Positions 35,302 through 44,237 of a DNA stretch of 64,000 nt are shown here, piece by piece. The stretch spans positions 2,542,001 through 2,606,000 of the forward strand of contig NC_022663.1 of the NCBI RefSeq assembly GCF_000157895.3. Direction: 5' to 3'. The notes under the pieces were generated by a model. It did no database searches. It worked only from the letters and a program-made list of their open reading frames with translations, and was not told where the DNA came from. A program made the translations under genes and the position numbers. Each line of letters opens with the position of its first letter. Within the stretch, counting starts at the first letter, position 1. This DNA comes from Mycobacterium kansasii ATCC 12478. Its GTDB lineage: Bacteria; Actinomycetota; Actinomycetes; Mycobacteriales; Mycobacteriaceae.

Positions 35302-35318
35302 TCTAGGGTACGCCTAGA
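35302..35318. promoter_or_regulatory. TCTAGG/CCTAGA inverted repeat before UsfY-like gene
   Basis: Perfect 6-bp arms TCTAGG and CCTAGA flank a 5-bp spacer, 27 bp upstream of the UsfY-like start. The position overlaps the expected core promoter or leader, so it may be an operator. No regulator can be named. Confidence 0.45.
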
Positions 35319-35395
35319 TTGTGCGCCAGGTCACAGATAATTTTTCCGGGTCGCGCAGCTGCGTCGGCTCCGGCCTCGATCGCTCAGGACGGGGC

Positions 35396-35896
35396 TCAGA
35401 TCGGCGTGATGTAGGCGATCAGCCACTTGCCGTCGATCCGTTTGTAGTCCACCCGCAGCCGGCTGCCGTCGTAGAGCGGCTGGCGCGACTTGTCGGTCAC
35501 GGTGCGGTTCATGTACACCATCACCGACGCCGAATTTCGTTGCACCGACATCACTCCCACGCCGACGACACTGGCCTGAACCACCACCTCGCGCTTCTTG
35601 GCTTCCGGGATGATCTGCGCGTTGGCGCTGCGCTTGAACTCCTGGCGATAGTCGGGCGTCAAGAACGGATACGCGTCGTTGAGGCTGCGTTCCACCGTCT
35701 GGTAGTCGTAGGCGAACACCTTCGGTATCTGGTCGGCGGCCACCTTCGGCAACTCCGCCCGCGCAATCCGCTCGCCGGTGGTCTCGACCCGGTCCCAGTA
35801 GAACCACCCACCGGCCGCGGCCAGTCCCACGATCGCGGCGACTAGCAGGACACCGGCAACAGCACCCAGCGCACGCCATACGGGCCGCATTCGCAT
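35396..35896 (-). CDS. Mce-associated membrane protein (Mas), distal mce4 gene
   Basis: The 166-residue protein has one N-terminal helix (LGAVAGVLLVAAIVGLAAAG) and an external domain shaped like mycobacterial Mce-associated proteins (VFAYDYQTVERSLNDAYPFL, ending RIDGKWLIAYITPI). By position it matches Rv3492c. Such proteins are thought to stabilise or assist the Mce complex at the membrane. Its ATG overlaps the upstream stop (TGATG), showing translational coupling. It is the last gene of the mce4 operon. A possible internal ATG start two codons later does not change the interpretation. Confidence 0.85.
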   Translation of the reverse strand: MRMRPVWRALGAVAGVLLVAAIVGLAAAGGWFYWDRVETTGERIARAELPKVAADQIPKVFAYDYQTVERSLNDAYPFLTPDYRQEFKRSANAQIIPEAKKREVVVQASVVGVGVMSVQRNSASVMVYMNRTVTDKSRQPLYDGSRLRVDYKRIDGKWLIAYITPI

Positions 35897-36612
35897 CAGT
35901 TGCCCCCGTCGGGATACTTCAGGTCGTAGCCGGTCATCCGTCCGGTCTCGTCCTCGTGCACGATGACCCGTAACCGGTAGGGCATGGACGGCTTGTTGAC
36001 GCCGTCGATGTCGGCAACCGTCACCCGTACCGAAACCAGCACCGAAGCGTTGTCGCTGACGGTGTCGATGCCTTCCAGTGCGGCACCGTTGATGACGGCC
36101 TCGGACGTGGCGTTGGTGGCGCGGAACAGACCTTTGAGGTTGTCGACGTTGTTGTTGGCGCTCAGCATCCCGCGCAGCGGACCGCTGGTGCTGTTGACGA
36201 ATCGGTTGACGGCCTCGTCGATGGTGTTCGGCGTGTAGCTGAACATGTTGACCACCAGCTGCGTGGCGGTGTCGACGAAGCGTCGTTCGCGGGCCTGCTC
36301 GGCGTCGGCGTCGCGGTGCTGGCCGACCAGGGCCAGCACCCCCCAGCCCAGCGCGGCGATGACCACCACCGCGGCGGCCAGCGAGATCCAGGCCACCAGC
36401 CTGCCCCGGGCCCGTCGCCGGGGCGGCGGCCGGACCGCCGACCGGGCCTTGACCGCCGTGACCGGCTTGGCCGGCCGCTTCGGCTCGGCCATGGACGTGA
36501 CCTCGACGGGGGTTTCGGCTGCTTCACGCTGGCTCGATGCGGCTTTAGCCGGACCCGCCGCGCGAGACGCCCGCCGGCGCACCCGCTGCGCGCCCGGCTG
36601 CTGTGGTGCCAC
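35896..36612 (-). CDS. Mce-associated membrane protein (Mas)
   Basis: The 238-residue protein has a long basic, Pro-rich cytoplasmic N-terminus (RPPPRRRARGRL just before the helix). One helix lies at about 83-105, and the external domain resembles Mce-associated proteins (TQLVVNMFSYTPNTIDEAVN, VTVADIDGVNKPSMPYRLRV). By position it matches Rv3493c. GTG 36612 shares its first base with the mce4F stop (TAGTG), so it is chosen over an ATG frame start at 36648, which would overlap more. It belongs to the mce4 operon and probably acts with the Mce4 complex. Confidence 0.85.
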   Translation of the reverse strand: MAPQQPGAQRVRRRASRAAGPAKAASSQREAAETPVEVTSMAEPKRPAKPVTAVKARSAVRPPPRRRARGRLVAWISLAAAVVVIAALGWGVLALVGQHRDADAEQARERRFVDTATQLVVNMFSYTPNTIDEAVNRFVNSTSGPLRGMLSANNNVDNLKGLFRATNATSEAVINGAALEGIDTVSDNASVLVSVRVTVADIDGVNKPSMPYRLRVIVHEDETGRMTGYDLKYPDGGN

Positions 36613-38282
36613 TACATAGCCTTCGGAGCAAGCATGAGGTCCACCCAATTCTCCGCGCTGGACGCGCCGTTGATGCCAGGCGCGAAGATACCAGTGCCGC
36701 CGGCCGGGTCCTTGAAGACTCCAGTGCTCTGGTCATAGGTCGTGTAAGCCTGGCCGCTGGCTTGCGGTTCCGGTCCGGTGCCCACCGGCGGGGGCGGCGG
36801 CGGCAGCGTCTTCGGGTATGGAAGCAGCGGTGGCTGCGGTGGGTAATCCGGCGGCATCCACGACGTGAAGGGCGGCGGCGGGCCGTTGTCGTTGGGCGGC
36901 GGCGCCGGCTGCGCCGGCTGGTGCGGCGCCGGTCCGGGACCGGGGACCACACCCGGTGGCGGTGGCCCGGCGATCGGCGTGCCCGGGTCCGGATCGGCGT
37001 CCGGCGGAATGTAGGGAAACTTGTTGGGCGGCAACACGTTCAGTCCATCGGTTACCGGTGTGTCGTACGGAACCGGCGGCCCGCGCCACGGGTTGCGGCC
37101 GAGTGGCACGTAGCCCTTCGGGTCGCGGCACAACTGGATCGTCGGTGCCCGCTTGCCGGGAAACTCCTGGCACGGGTAGTTCCGGGCGCCACGCACCGTG
37201 CTGGGGTCGTTCTGGGCGGTCTTGCAGTACATGTCCGTCGGGATTTCCCGCAGTCCCTCGTCGGCGGGCGAGCGGATCAGCGGCGGAGGTATGAAGCCGA
37301 CGTTGCATGGCGGCGGGTCGTTCAGGTCGATCTTGAAGTCCAGCTTGGCGCCCTCGTCCTGAGGCACCCCGCCGGCAGCGGTGGTGAGCGCGGCGAACAG
37401 CGCCGGCAGCACCACCAGAAGCTGCTCGATCGACTTGTGATAGATCACGCCCACCCGCCCAAGGTTGGCCAGGCTGGCCGCCAGCGCCGGGAAGGAGGGC
37501 CGGATACCGGAGAACGCCGTGTTGGCCTCGTCGATCGCGTCCGGAGCGGTGGCCAGGGTGTCGCGCAGCCGCGGGTCGGCCGCACGAAGCTCGGCGGTGA
37601 ACCGCGCCAGCCCGTCGGCCAGTGACTTGATGTCAGCGCCGGCACGGACTTGAGCCTGCAGGAACGGACCAGCCTGGTCGATCAGCTGCGCGACCTGCGG
37701 GTAGTTGGTATTGGCCTCGTCCACCAGCAACCGCGCCGATTCCACCAGCCGGGCCAGCTCCGGACCGGTGCCGTTGGTGGCGGTGAAGGCCTCGTGCAGC
37801 AATTCCCGCAGCCGCGTGTCGCCGAGACTGTTGACCAGCGCCTCGGCCTTGTGCAGCAGATCGGCGACGTCCTGGCCGATCCGGGTGTTCTTGCGCTCGA
37901 TCTTGGATCCGTTGCGCAGCTTGGCCGGCGACGGATTCGCGGGCGGCACCAGGTCGACGTACTGCTCGCCGATGGCCGACACGCTCTTCACGGTGGCGGT
38001 GACGTTCGAGGGAATCGGAGTGCCGCTGTTCAGCCGCATTTCGGCGGTGACGCCGGACGGATTCAGCTCGACCGACTCCACCCGCCCCACTTGCACACCG
38101 CGGAAGGTGACGTTGGCGTTCTTGTACAAACCACCCCCGGCCACGAAATCGGCGCTGACACCATAGGTTCCGAGGCCGAACGTGGCCGGCAACCGCAGGT
38201 AGAAGACGGCCATCACCACCAGGGTGATGACGGTGATCACCCCGAAGATGGCCAGCTGGATCCTGGTGAGTCTGTCGATCAT
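36612..38282 (-). CDS. mce4F: Mce4F, MCE/MlaD-family cholesterol import subunit
   Basis: The 556-residue protein has one N-terminal helix (LAIFGVITVITLVVMAVFYL) and an MCE domain at about 38-120 (GVSADFVAGGGLYKNANVTF, GVQVGRVESVEL, VSAIGEQYVDLVP). A helical Mce core follows to about 300, then a long Pro-rich C-terminal tail (e.g. PPGVVPGPGPAPHQPAQPAP) that probably spans the outer envelope. Mce4A-F form the substrate conduit of the mycobacterial cholesterol importer. It follows lprN after a short 10-bp repeat array and is coupled to the downstream Mce-associated gene. H37Rv counterpart: Rv3494c. Confidence 0.93.
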   Translation of the reverse strand: MIDRLTRIQLAIFGVITVITLVVMAVFYLRLPATFGLGTYGVSADFVAGGGLYKNANVTFRGVQVGRVESVELNPSGVTAEMRLNSGTPIPSNVTATVKSVSAIGEQYVDLVPPANPSPAKLRNGSKIERKNTRIGQDVADLLHKAEALVNSLGDTRLRELLHEAFTATNGTGPELARLVESARLLVDEANTNYPQVAQLIDQAGPFLQAQVRAGADIKSLADGLARFTAELRAADPRLRDTLATAPDAIDEANTAFSGIRPSFPALAASLANLGRVGVIYHKSIEQLLVVLPALFAALTTAAGGVPQDEGAKLDFKIDLNDPPPCNVGFIPPPLIRSPADEGLREIPTDMYCKTAQNDPSTVRGARNYPCQEFPGKRAPTIQLCRDPKGYVPLGRNPWRGPPVPYDTPVTDGLNVLPPNKFPYIPPDADPDPGTPIAGPPPPGVVPGPGPAPHQPAQPAPPPNDNGPPPPFTSWMPPDYPPQPPLLPYPKTLPPPPPPVGTGPEPQASGQAYTTYDQSTGVFKDPAGGTGIFAPGINGASSAENWVDLMLAPKAM

Positions 38283-38300
38283 CTCCGCATCACTACTGCC

Positions 38301-38340
38301 CCTTACCGACGCTTACTGACCCTTACTGACCCTTACTGAC
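38301..38340 (-). repeat. 10-bp tandem repeat at the lprN-mce4F junction
   Basis: Four copies of the minus-strand 10-mer GTCAGTAAGG (the outer two with one change each) lie at 38301-38340. The first contains the lprN stop TAA. The remaining copies fill the gap before mce4F. Each copy carries AAGG, so the array also supplies several Shine-Dalgarno-like sites. Confidence 0.8.
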
Positions 38341-39493
38341 CCGAAGCCGTACCGGGCGGAATCTTGAACGGGTCGGCCGCCTGTCCGGACAGGTTGGCCA
38401 GTTCCCCGGTCAGGAAGTCGGGCGGGTTGAGCACCTCGTCCATGTGCGCCATGTTCGGGTCCAGTGCATACGACGTGGTGAAGAACGTCTCACCGATACG
38501 CCGCAGGGTCAGGTCGAACGTGGTGAACACGTTGAGATAGTCGCCGCGCACCGCCTGCTTGATGCCGAAGTTGGGGAACGGGAAGGTGAGCAGCAGCTGC
38601 TGCGCGGTGACGAATTCCTTACGGTTGTCGTTGATCGCCTTCACGACCGAGTACAGGTCTTTCAAGTCCGCGGCGAAGTCGGTCTTGGTCTTGGACAGCA
38701 CGTGCGAGGTGACCATGGCCAGCTTTTTCAGTGCGGCGAACGCCTCGACGATGCTGGCGCGGTTCTTGTTGAGCACCCGAAGCGCGTCGGGCAAGGTGTC
38801 CAGCGCCCGGCCCAGGTTGTCCTTGTCCCGCGCCAGGATTCCGGCGAATCTGTTCAGCCCGTCGACCGCGTTGATGATGTCGTTGACCTGCTTGTTGAGT
38901 CCGGCAGTCAATTCCGCGAGCCTGGGGATCAGGTCTTTGAACTGACCCTGCCGGCCCGCCACGGCTTGATAGGTCTCGTCGGTGATCTCCTCCAGCGCAC
39001 CGACATTGCCCTTGTTGACCACCACCCCGAGCGCGGCGAACACCTCCTCGGTGGTAGGCGCGCGGCCCGTGCGGGACTCCGGGATGGACTGGCAGTTGCC
39101 GTCGCCCAGCCTGCCGGTCGGATGGTCCGCCGGCCGCACCAGGTCGACGTGCATCGAGCCCAGCAGCGACGTCTGGGCGACCGTGGCGGTCGAGTTGCAC
39201 GGCAGCACCACCTGCTTGTCCAGGGCCAATTTCACCGCGGCATAAAAGGATCCGTCGGGCCGCTGCATGGCGTCGATGCCGGCGACACTGCCGACGGTGA
39301 CGTCGTCCACCATCACCGGCGAGTTCTGCGGCAGCGTCGCAACGTCGGGCATCTCGGCGGTGATCGTGAATGCGCCGTCGCCGTGGCCGGCGGTCCCGGG
39401 CAACGGAAGCGAGTTCAGCCCGCCGAACTGACAACCCGCAAGCAGCGTGGTGCCCGCAGCAAAGACACCGGCGCGCAACATGATTCGTCTCAT
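38333..39493 (-). CDS. lprN: Mce4E lipoprotein LprN
   Basis: The 386-residue lipoprotein member of the Mce4 conduit begins with a signal peptide and lipobox (AGTTLLAGC, Cys near residue 21). The MCE domain follows at about 40-125 (FTITAEMPDVATLPQNSPVM, VGSVAGIDAM, LLGSMHVDLV), then a long helical core with INAVDGLNRFAGIL. By analogy with other Mce-E subunits it is lipid-anchored and helps hold the conduit. Its ATG overlaps the mce4D stop (ATGA). Stop TAA lies in a decamer repeat shared with the mce4F leader. H37Rv counterpart: Rv3495c. Confidence 0.93.
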   Translation of the reverse strand: MRRIMLRAGVFAAGTTLLAGCQFGGLNSLPLPGTAGHGDGAFTITAEMPDVATLPQNSPVMVDDVTVGSVAGIDAMQRPDGSFYAAVKLALDKQVVLPCNSTATVAQTSLLGSMHVDLVRPADHPTGRLGDGNCQSIPESRTGRAPTTEEVFAALGVVVNKGNVGALEEITDETYQAVAGRQGQFKDLIPRLAELTAGLNKQVNDIINAVDGLNRFAGILARDKDNLGRALDTLPDALRVLNKNRASIVEAFAALKKLAMVTSHVLSKTKTDFAADLKDLYSVVKAINDNRKEFVTAQQLLLTFPFPNFGIKQAVRGDYLNVFTTFDLTLRRIGETFFTTSYALDPNMAHMDEVLNPPDFLTGELANLSGQAADPFKIPPGTASGQ

Positions 39494-40896
39494 CGGCCGG
39501 CCCCCTGCTCGGCGGGCAGCGGTGCCGCAGGAGCCGGGGCGGCAGCCGAGGCAGGTGGCGGCCCCGGCAGCGGACCGTACCCGGGCGGGGGGCCCGGCGC
39601 TTGCGGAACAAGCAGGCTCTGCAGGTCCGTGGCGTTGCCCGGCGCGGGCTGTGTCGCCGGCTTGGCCGGAATCCAGGTCAACTCCGGAACCGGCGTCTCG
39701 GCCTTGGCCTGGGTGGCCGGAGTGTCGTAGATGACCTGGCCTTTGTAGGCCGTAATCGTATTGAGCGGGTGGAACATGATCGGCGGGTAATTCGCCGTGA
39801 GCCGGCGCAGCACCGGTCCCAAGCGCTCACGGCACAATTCGGCGCGCCGGTAGTAGTCGGGTCCCGAAGTTCCCGCGGGGGTGTCGAACGAGCCGCCGCA
39901 GATGAATTGCACGGGGTTGGCGAAGTTGGGTATCGACAGCAGACCGTTCAGGGTGCCCTGCGCGGGGTCGTAGATGTTGTAGAAGTTGGCGATACCGGGA
40001 CCCGCCACGTGCAACACCTGCTCGATGTTGTCGCTCTGGTTACTCAAGGTCTGGGTAAGGTCGCCCAGCTGGCCGACCGTTTCGATCAGGGTCGAGTTGT
40101 TCTCGTGCAGAAAGCCCCGGATATCGGAGAGTGCCTGGTTGAGCGTGCCCAGGGTGTGGTCCAGATTGCGTGAGCTGTCGGCGAGCACCTGCGACACCGA
40201 CGCCACGTGCCCGGCGAACTGCACGATCTGTTCGTTGCTCTGCGACAGCGCGTCGACCAGCACCTGCAGGTTTTTGACCGTGCTGAATATGTCGCTGCGC
40301 GAATCCCCCAGCCGCCCGGCGACTTGCGAGAGTTCCTGCAGCGCCTTGTGGAAAGAGTCGCCGTTGCCGTCGAGGGTGTCGGCGGCCTGGTCGATCGCCG
40401 CACCGAGGGGGCCCTGCAGTTCCCCCGCCGCCGGACTGAGCGTGACCGACAGTTGGGTCAGCGCCTCCTTGACCTCGTCCCACTCCACCGGGACCGCGGT
40501 GCGGGACAGCTCGATGCTGGCGCCGTCGGGCAGCACCGCGCCGCCGGTGTAGGCGGGGGTGAGCTGAATGAACCGCGCCGCCACCAGGTTCGGCGACATG
40601 ATGACGGCCTGGGCGTCGTGGGGAATCTTGACGTCCTCGGACACCGACATGGTGATCTTGACGTCCGACGGCCGCGGCTCGATGGTGTCGACGGTACCGA
40701 CCGGAACCCCGAGGATGCGGACCTCGTCGCCGGGGTAGAGCCCGACGGCGGAGGTGAAGTACGCGACGATCTTACGGCCGTTGCCGCCCACCGAAGCCAG
40801 CACGTAGATACCGCCCACCAGCACCGCGACCAACGCGATGATGGTGACGGTGCGCAAGCCCCGGCGGCCGAAACGTCGCTGTATGGCGGTCGTCAT
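39490..40896 (-). CDS. mce4D: Mce4D, MCE-family cholesterol import subunit
   Basis: The 468-residue protein has an N-terminal helix (TVTIIALVAVLVGGIYVLAS), an MCE domain at about 38-118 (FTSAVGLYPGDEVRILGVPV, then VAARFIQLTPA), a helical Mce core to about 300 and a Pro/Ala-rich C-terminal end. It is one of six MCE subunits building the transport channel. It overlaps mce4C and lprN by four bases each, so stoichiometric co-translation is expected. H37Rv counterpart: Rv3496c. Confidence 0.93.
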   Translation of the reverse strand: MTTAIQRRFGRRGLRTVTIIALVAVLVGGIYVLASVGGNGRKIVAYFTSAVGLYPGDEVRILGVPVGTVDTIEPRPSDVKITMSVSEDVKIPHDAQAVIMSPNLVAARFIQLTPAYTGGAVLPDGASIELSRTAVPVEWDEVKEALTQLSVTLSPAAGELQGPLGAAIDQAADTLDGNGDSFHKALQELSQVAGRLGDSRSDIFSTVKNLQVLVDALSQSNEQIVQFAGHVASVSQVLADSSRNLDHTLGTLNQALSDIRGFLHENNSTLIETVGQLGDLTQTLSNQSDNIEQVLHVAGPGIANFYNIYDPAQGTLNGLLSIPNFANPVQFICGGSFDTPAGTSGPDYYRRAELCRERLGPVLRRLTANYPPIMFHPLNTITAYKGQVIYDTPATQAKAETPVPELTWIPAKPATQPAPGNATDLQSLLVPQAPGPPPGYGPLPGPPPASAAAPAPAAPLPAEQGAGR

Positions 40897-41978
40897 GGTG
40901 ACTTCGGCCTGATGATCCAGCGTTCCTGGATGAGCCCGCGCAGATAGTCGGCGAAGCTGTCCGGCAGTTTGCCGGGCTGGTAGACCATGTCGAACACCAT
41001 GGCCATCAGCGGCGCCGGAATCGCACTGAAGACGTTGACGTTGAATCCCGGTCCGGATCCGACGACCTCACCCAGCGTGGTCGCGTAGGCCGGCAGCCGC
41101 TTGAGGGCTTCGGTGATGTAGTCGCGGCGCTCGTTGAGGTTGCTCAGCACCTGATTGAGCTTGGAGAGGGCCGGGCCGAACTCTCGGCGGTTGTCGGCGA
41201 CGAAGCCGGAAATCTGCGCCGAGACGTCGTCGATGCCGGAGATGAGCGCGCCCAGCGCGGCACGGCGCTCGTCGAGCGCGGCAAACAGCTGGTTGCCGTC
41301 ATCGATCAGCTTGTTGACCTGCGCGGCGCGCTGCGACAACACCCCGGTTACCGTCTTGGCGTGCGCCAGCAGGCCCTGCAGCGCTTCGTCGCGACTGTTC
41401 AGGGTGCGCGACAGCGACGTCACGCCGTCCAGCGCACCGCGCAGCTGCGGGGTGGCATCGTGCAGCGTCTCGGTGAGCACCTTCAAGGCCTGCTCGAACT
41501 GGGGCTTGTTCAGGTCGTTGGCGTTGCGGCCCAGGTCCTCGAGGGCGCCGTTGAGTGTGTAGGGCGTGGTGGTGCGGTTCAAAGGAATCGTGGTGGCATG
41601 CCCGCTGCCGGCCGGGGTCACCGAGATGGACCGCTCGCCGAGGATGGTGTCGGTCCGGATCGCGGCCAGCGACTGGTCGCCGACGACGACCTTGCGGTCC
41701 ACGCTGAAGGTGATCTTGGCGCTGTCACCGGCCAGGCTCACCTCCGAGACCTTGCCCACCTTGAAGCCCGAGACGTAGACGGCGTTGCCGGGCGTGATGC
41801 CGCCCGCGTCGGTGAAGTAGGCGTCGTAGGTCTTGCCCTGGGGAATGAAGGGCAGCCCGGCGTAGCCGAATGCGATCAGCACGACGCAGACCACCAGCAC
41901 CACCCCGAAGATGCCGGTGCGCAGCGGGTCGCGATCGCGTTTTCTGCTTGGCTTGCTATCTTGCTGGTTATTTTGCAA
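40893..41978 (-). CDS. mce4C: Mce4C, MCE-family cholesterol import subunit
   Basis: The MCE subunit has a basic N-terminus (SKPSRKRDRDPLR), one helix (TGIFGVVLVVCVVLIAFGYA) and an MCE domain (YFTDAGGITPGNAVYVSGFK, VGKVSEVSLAG, ILGERSISVTPAG). The helical core follows. Start choice: TTG 41978, 11 bp inside mce4B, follows GGAAGG at good spacing and gives 361 residues, close to the 357 I recall for H37Rv Mce4C (Rv3497c). GTG 42014 is the longer alternative but overlaps mce4B by 47 bp. Its stop overlaps the mce4D start. Confidence 0.9.
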   Translation of the reverse strand: MQNNQQDSKPSRKRDRDPLRTGIFGVVLVVCVVLIAFGYAGLPFIPQGKTYDAYFTDAGGITPGNAVYVSGFKVGKVSEVSLAGDSAKITFSVDRKVVVGDQSLAAIRTDTILGERSISVTPAGSGHATTIPLNRTTTPYTLNGALEDLGRNANDLNKPQFEQALKVLTETLHDATPQLRGALDGVTSLSRTLNSRDEALQGLLAHAKTVTGVLSQRAAQVNKLIDDGNQLFAALDERRAALGALISGIDDVSAQISGFVADNRREFGPALSKLNQVLSNLNERRDYITEALKRLPAYATTLGEVVGSGPGFNVNVFSAIPAPLMAMVFDMVYQPGKLPDSFADYLRGLIQERWIIRPKSP

Positions 41979-43020
41979 AGGCGCACCTTCCCTTGCTGGG
42001 ATCCGGCTGGCCACCCATCGGGATCAGGATGTCGCTGCCGGCTGGGCCGTTGATCTTGATCGTCACCGTGCAGAAGTAGATGTTGAAGAACGCCCCGTAG
42101 GAGCCCAGTGCGGCCAGCCGCAGGTAATCCTCGCCCAGCTGCTCGACGTCGTTGTTGATCTCGGCCTTGCGGTCATCGAGCTCGGTGGCCAGCGGCCGGG
42201 CGTTTTCCAGGATGCCCTGCAGCGGCCGGCGCGAATTTCTCAGCAGGTCGGTGAGATCGGTCGTCGTCGAGGCCAGCGGCGGGATAGCCCCGGCTATCGC
42301 GTCCTTGTTGTTGGCGAGCCCGGTGATCAGCTGTTGCAGCTGGTCGACGCTGGCCGAGAATTGAGCGCTCTTCTGGTCGACGGTGGCCAGCACCGTGTTG
42401 AGGTTGGTGATCGCGTCACCGATCAGCTGGTCGCGCCGGCCCAGGGCCGTCGAAAAGGCACTGGTTTCGCCGAGCACGTCGGACAACGCGCCACCCTGGC
42501 CTTGCAGCAACTCGATGACCGCGCTGGTGATCGTGTTGACCTTGTCCGCGTCAAGGCCCTTGAGCACCGGCTTCAGTCCCCCCAGCAGCGCATCGAGGTC
42601 CAATGCCGGCTGGGTGTGCTGGGCGTTGATGGTGCCGCCCGGCGGCAGCTTGCGCAGTTCCCCGGGCCCGGAGGTGATCTCCAGGTACCGGTCGCCGACC
42701 AGGTTTTCGTACCGCACCACCGCACGCGTGGACGAGTACAGCGTGTAGCGCTTGTCGACTCCGAACGTCACGTCAACGGTGTTGTCCGGGTTCAGCGCGA
42801 CCCCCGACACCGCCCCGACCGGTATGCCGGCGATGCGCACCTTCTGGCCGGCCTTCAACCGGGACGCGTTGGTGAACGTGGCGTGGTAGGTGGCTTTCGG
42901 GCCGAACCGGAAATCGCCGAAGACCACCACCAGCGCCGCGGCCACCAGCAACATCGCCAGCGCGAAGATGCTGACCTTGATCACCATCGAGCGATGCGAC
43001 GGCATGCCCCCGTCCGCCAT
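41968..43020 (-). CDS. mce4B: Mce4B, MCE-family cholesterol import subunit
   Basis: The 350-residue protein has an N-terminal helix (VSIFALAMLLVAAALVVVFG), an MCE domain at about 40-120 (ATFTNASRLKAGQKVRIAGI, PVGAVSGVALN, LVGDRYLEITSG) and a helical core. No Pro-rich tail is present, as usual for the shorter B subunits. The start ATG shares a base with the mce4A stop (TGATG). A second ATG five codons on is possible. Its end overlaps mce4C. H37Rv counterpart: Rv3498c. Confidence 0.93.
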   Translation of the reverse strand: MADGGMPSHRSMVIKVSIFALAMLLVAAALVVVFGDFRFGPKATYHATFTNASRLKAGQKVRIAGIPVGAVSGVALNPDNTVDVTFGVDKRYTLYSSTRAVVRYENLVGDRYLEITSGPGELRKLPPGGTINAQHTQPALDLDALLGGLKPVLKGLDADKVNTITSAVIELLQGQGGALSDVLGETSAFSTALGRRDQLIGDAITNLNTVLATVDQKSAQFSASVDQLQQLITGLANNKDAIAGAIPPLASTTTDLTDLLRNSRRPLQGILENARPLATELDDRKAEINNDVEQLGEDYLRLAALGSYGAFFNIYFCTVTIKINGPAGSDILIPMGGQPDPSKGRCAFAK

Positions 43021-44222
43021 CAGAAGTCGTCCCGTTCCGCGAAGGCCCCATGGAACAAGAACTGCAAGGTCGACGGCGCGTCAACCTGCACCTCGGTGAA
43101 CGGCTCGTACGGGATGTAGGCGTTGTCGGTGACCAGGAACGGCGCGCGGTAGAACGACCCGCCGTTCTGCTTGGTCGGGATGTCGGGCAAACCACGGCAG
43201 TTCGGCCCGCCGGAGGCGTTGACGATCGGCAGGCTCTCCGGGTAGGTGTAGGCCGGCGCGCCCAGCACGAAGTTCGACGAGGTGAACAGGCCCGCCTTGC
43301 GGACCCCGATCAACGGCGCGAATTCTTTGATACCGCGCCCGATTCCCTTGAACAGGCAGCCGAATTCCGGCGAGTAGTCGGAGAGCACCTTGAGCGGGGC
43401 CCGCAACCGGTTGATGGCGTCGATGAAGTTCTGCTCGGCGGGCTCCAGCGTTTCGTAGGCGTTGTTGGCCAGGCCGATCGTGGCCAGCAGCGTGGTGTTC
43501 AGGTCCTTCTGCTTGTCCACCAGCGTCTTGTTGATGGTGGGAAGGCTGTCGAAGACGGTGTTGAGGTCGGGTGCGGCGTCGGCGTAGACGTTGGTCACGA
43601 TGCCCGCCTTGCGGAAATCCTCCTGCAGGGTGGGCAGCTTCGGATTCGCTTGGCGCGTCAGCGTATTCAGCCCCGACAACAGCGCGCCGAGGTCGTCGCC
43701 GTGGCCGCGCAGGCCCTCGGACAGCGCGCTGAGCGTTCCGTTCAATTCGACCGGGTCGATCTTGTGCAGCAGGTCGATGAGCGACTGGAACAGCGTGTTG
43801 ACCTCCAGCTGCACCTGGGGTGCCTCGACATGCGCGTTGGGGCGCAGCGACGTGGGCGACGGCGCAGTCTTGGGCGGTTCGAACTCCACTGACTTGGCCC
43901 CGAAAATGGTATTGCCGGCAATGCGAACCGTCGCGTTGGACGGGATGAAATGCATCTCGCCGCTTCTGATGGCCAGTCGCAGCCGTGCCTGGTCACCGCT
44001 ATAGGTGATGTCCTCGACGGTGCCGACCTGGACGCCGCGGAACTTGACCTTGGCGCCCTTCTCCATCACCAGCCCGGCCCGCGGCGCGGACACGATGACG
44101 GTGTCGGTCGAGGTGAAGGCCGCGGTATAGGACAGGTAGGTCAGGACGGCCGACCCCACCATCAGGCCGGCCAGCAGCGCTGCCGCCACCCGCACGCTGG
44201 TGCGTCGCGATCCGCCCGCCAT
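43020..44222 (-). CDS. mce4A: Mce4A, MCE-family cholesterol import subunit
   Basis: This 400-residue protein is the first MCE subunit of the operon. It has a helix (VAAALLAGLMVGSAVLTYLS), an MCE domain at about 38-120 (SAPRAGLVMEKGAKVKFRGV, VGTVEDITYSG, TIFGAKSVEFEPP), a helical core and a C-terminal part with two cysteines (EFGCLFKG, NCRGLPD). Mce4A-containing complexes import cholesterol, and mce4 is needed for growth on sterol in M. tuberculosis (Rv3499c). It follows yrbE4B by 15 bp with GGACTCGATAGGACC upstream of the ATG. Confidence 0.94.
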   Translation of the reverse strand: MAGGSRRTSVRVAAALLAGLMVGSAVLTYLSYTAAFTSTDTVIVSAPRAGLVMEKGAKVKFRGVQVGTVEDITYSGDQARLRLAIRSGEMHFIPSNATVRIAGNTIFGAKSVEFEPPKTAPSPTSLRPNAHVEAPQVQLEVNTLFQSLIDLLHKIDPVELNGTLSALSEGLRGHGDDLGALLSGLNTLTRQANPKLPTLQEDFRKAGIVTNVYADAAPDLNTVFDSLPTINKTLVDKQKDLNTTLLATIGLANNAYETLEPAEQNFIDAINRLRAPLKVLSDYSPEFGCLFKGIGRGIKEFAPLIGVRKAGLFTSSNFVLGAPAYTYPESLPIVNASGGPNCRGLPDIPTKQNGGSFYRAPFLVTDNAYIPYEPFTEVQVDAPSTLQFLFHGAFAERDDF

Positions 44223-44237
44223 GGTCCTATCGAGTCC

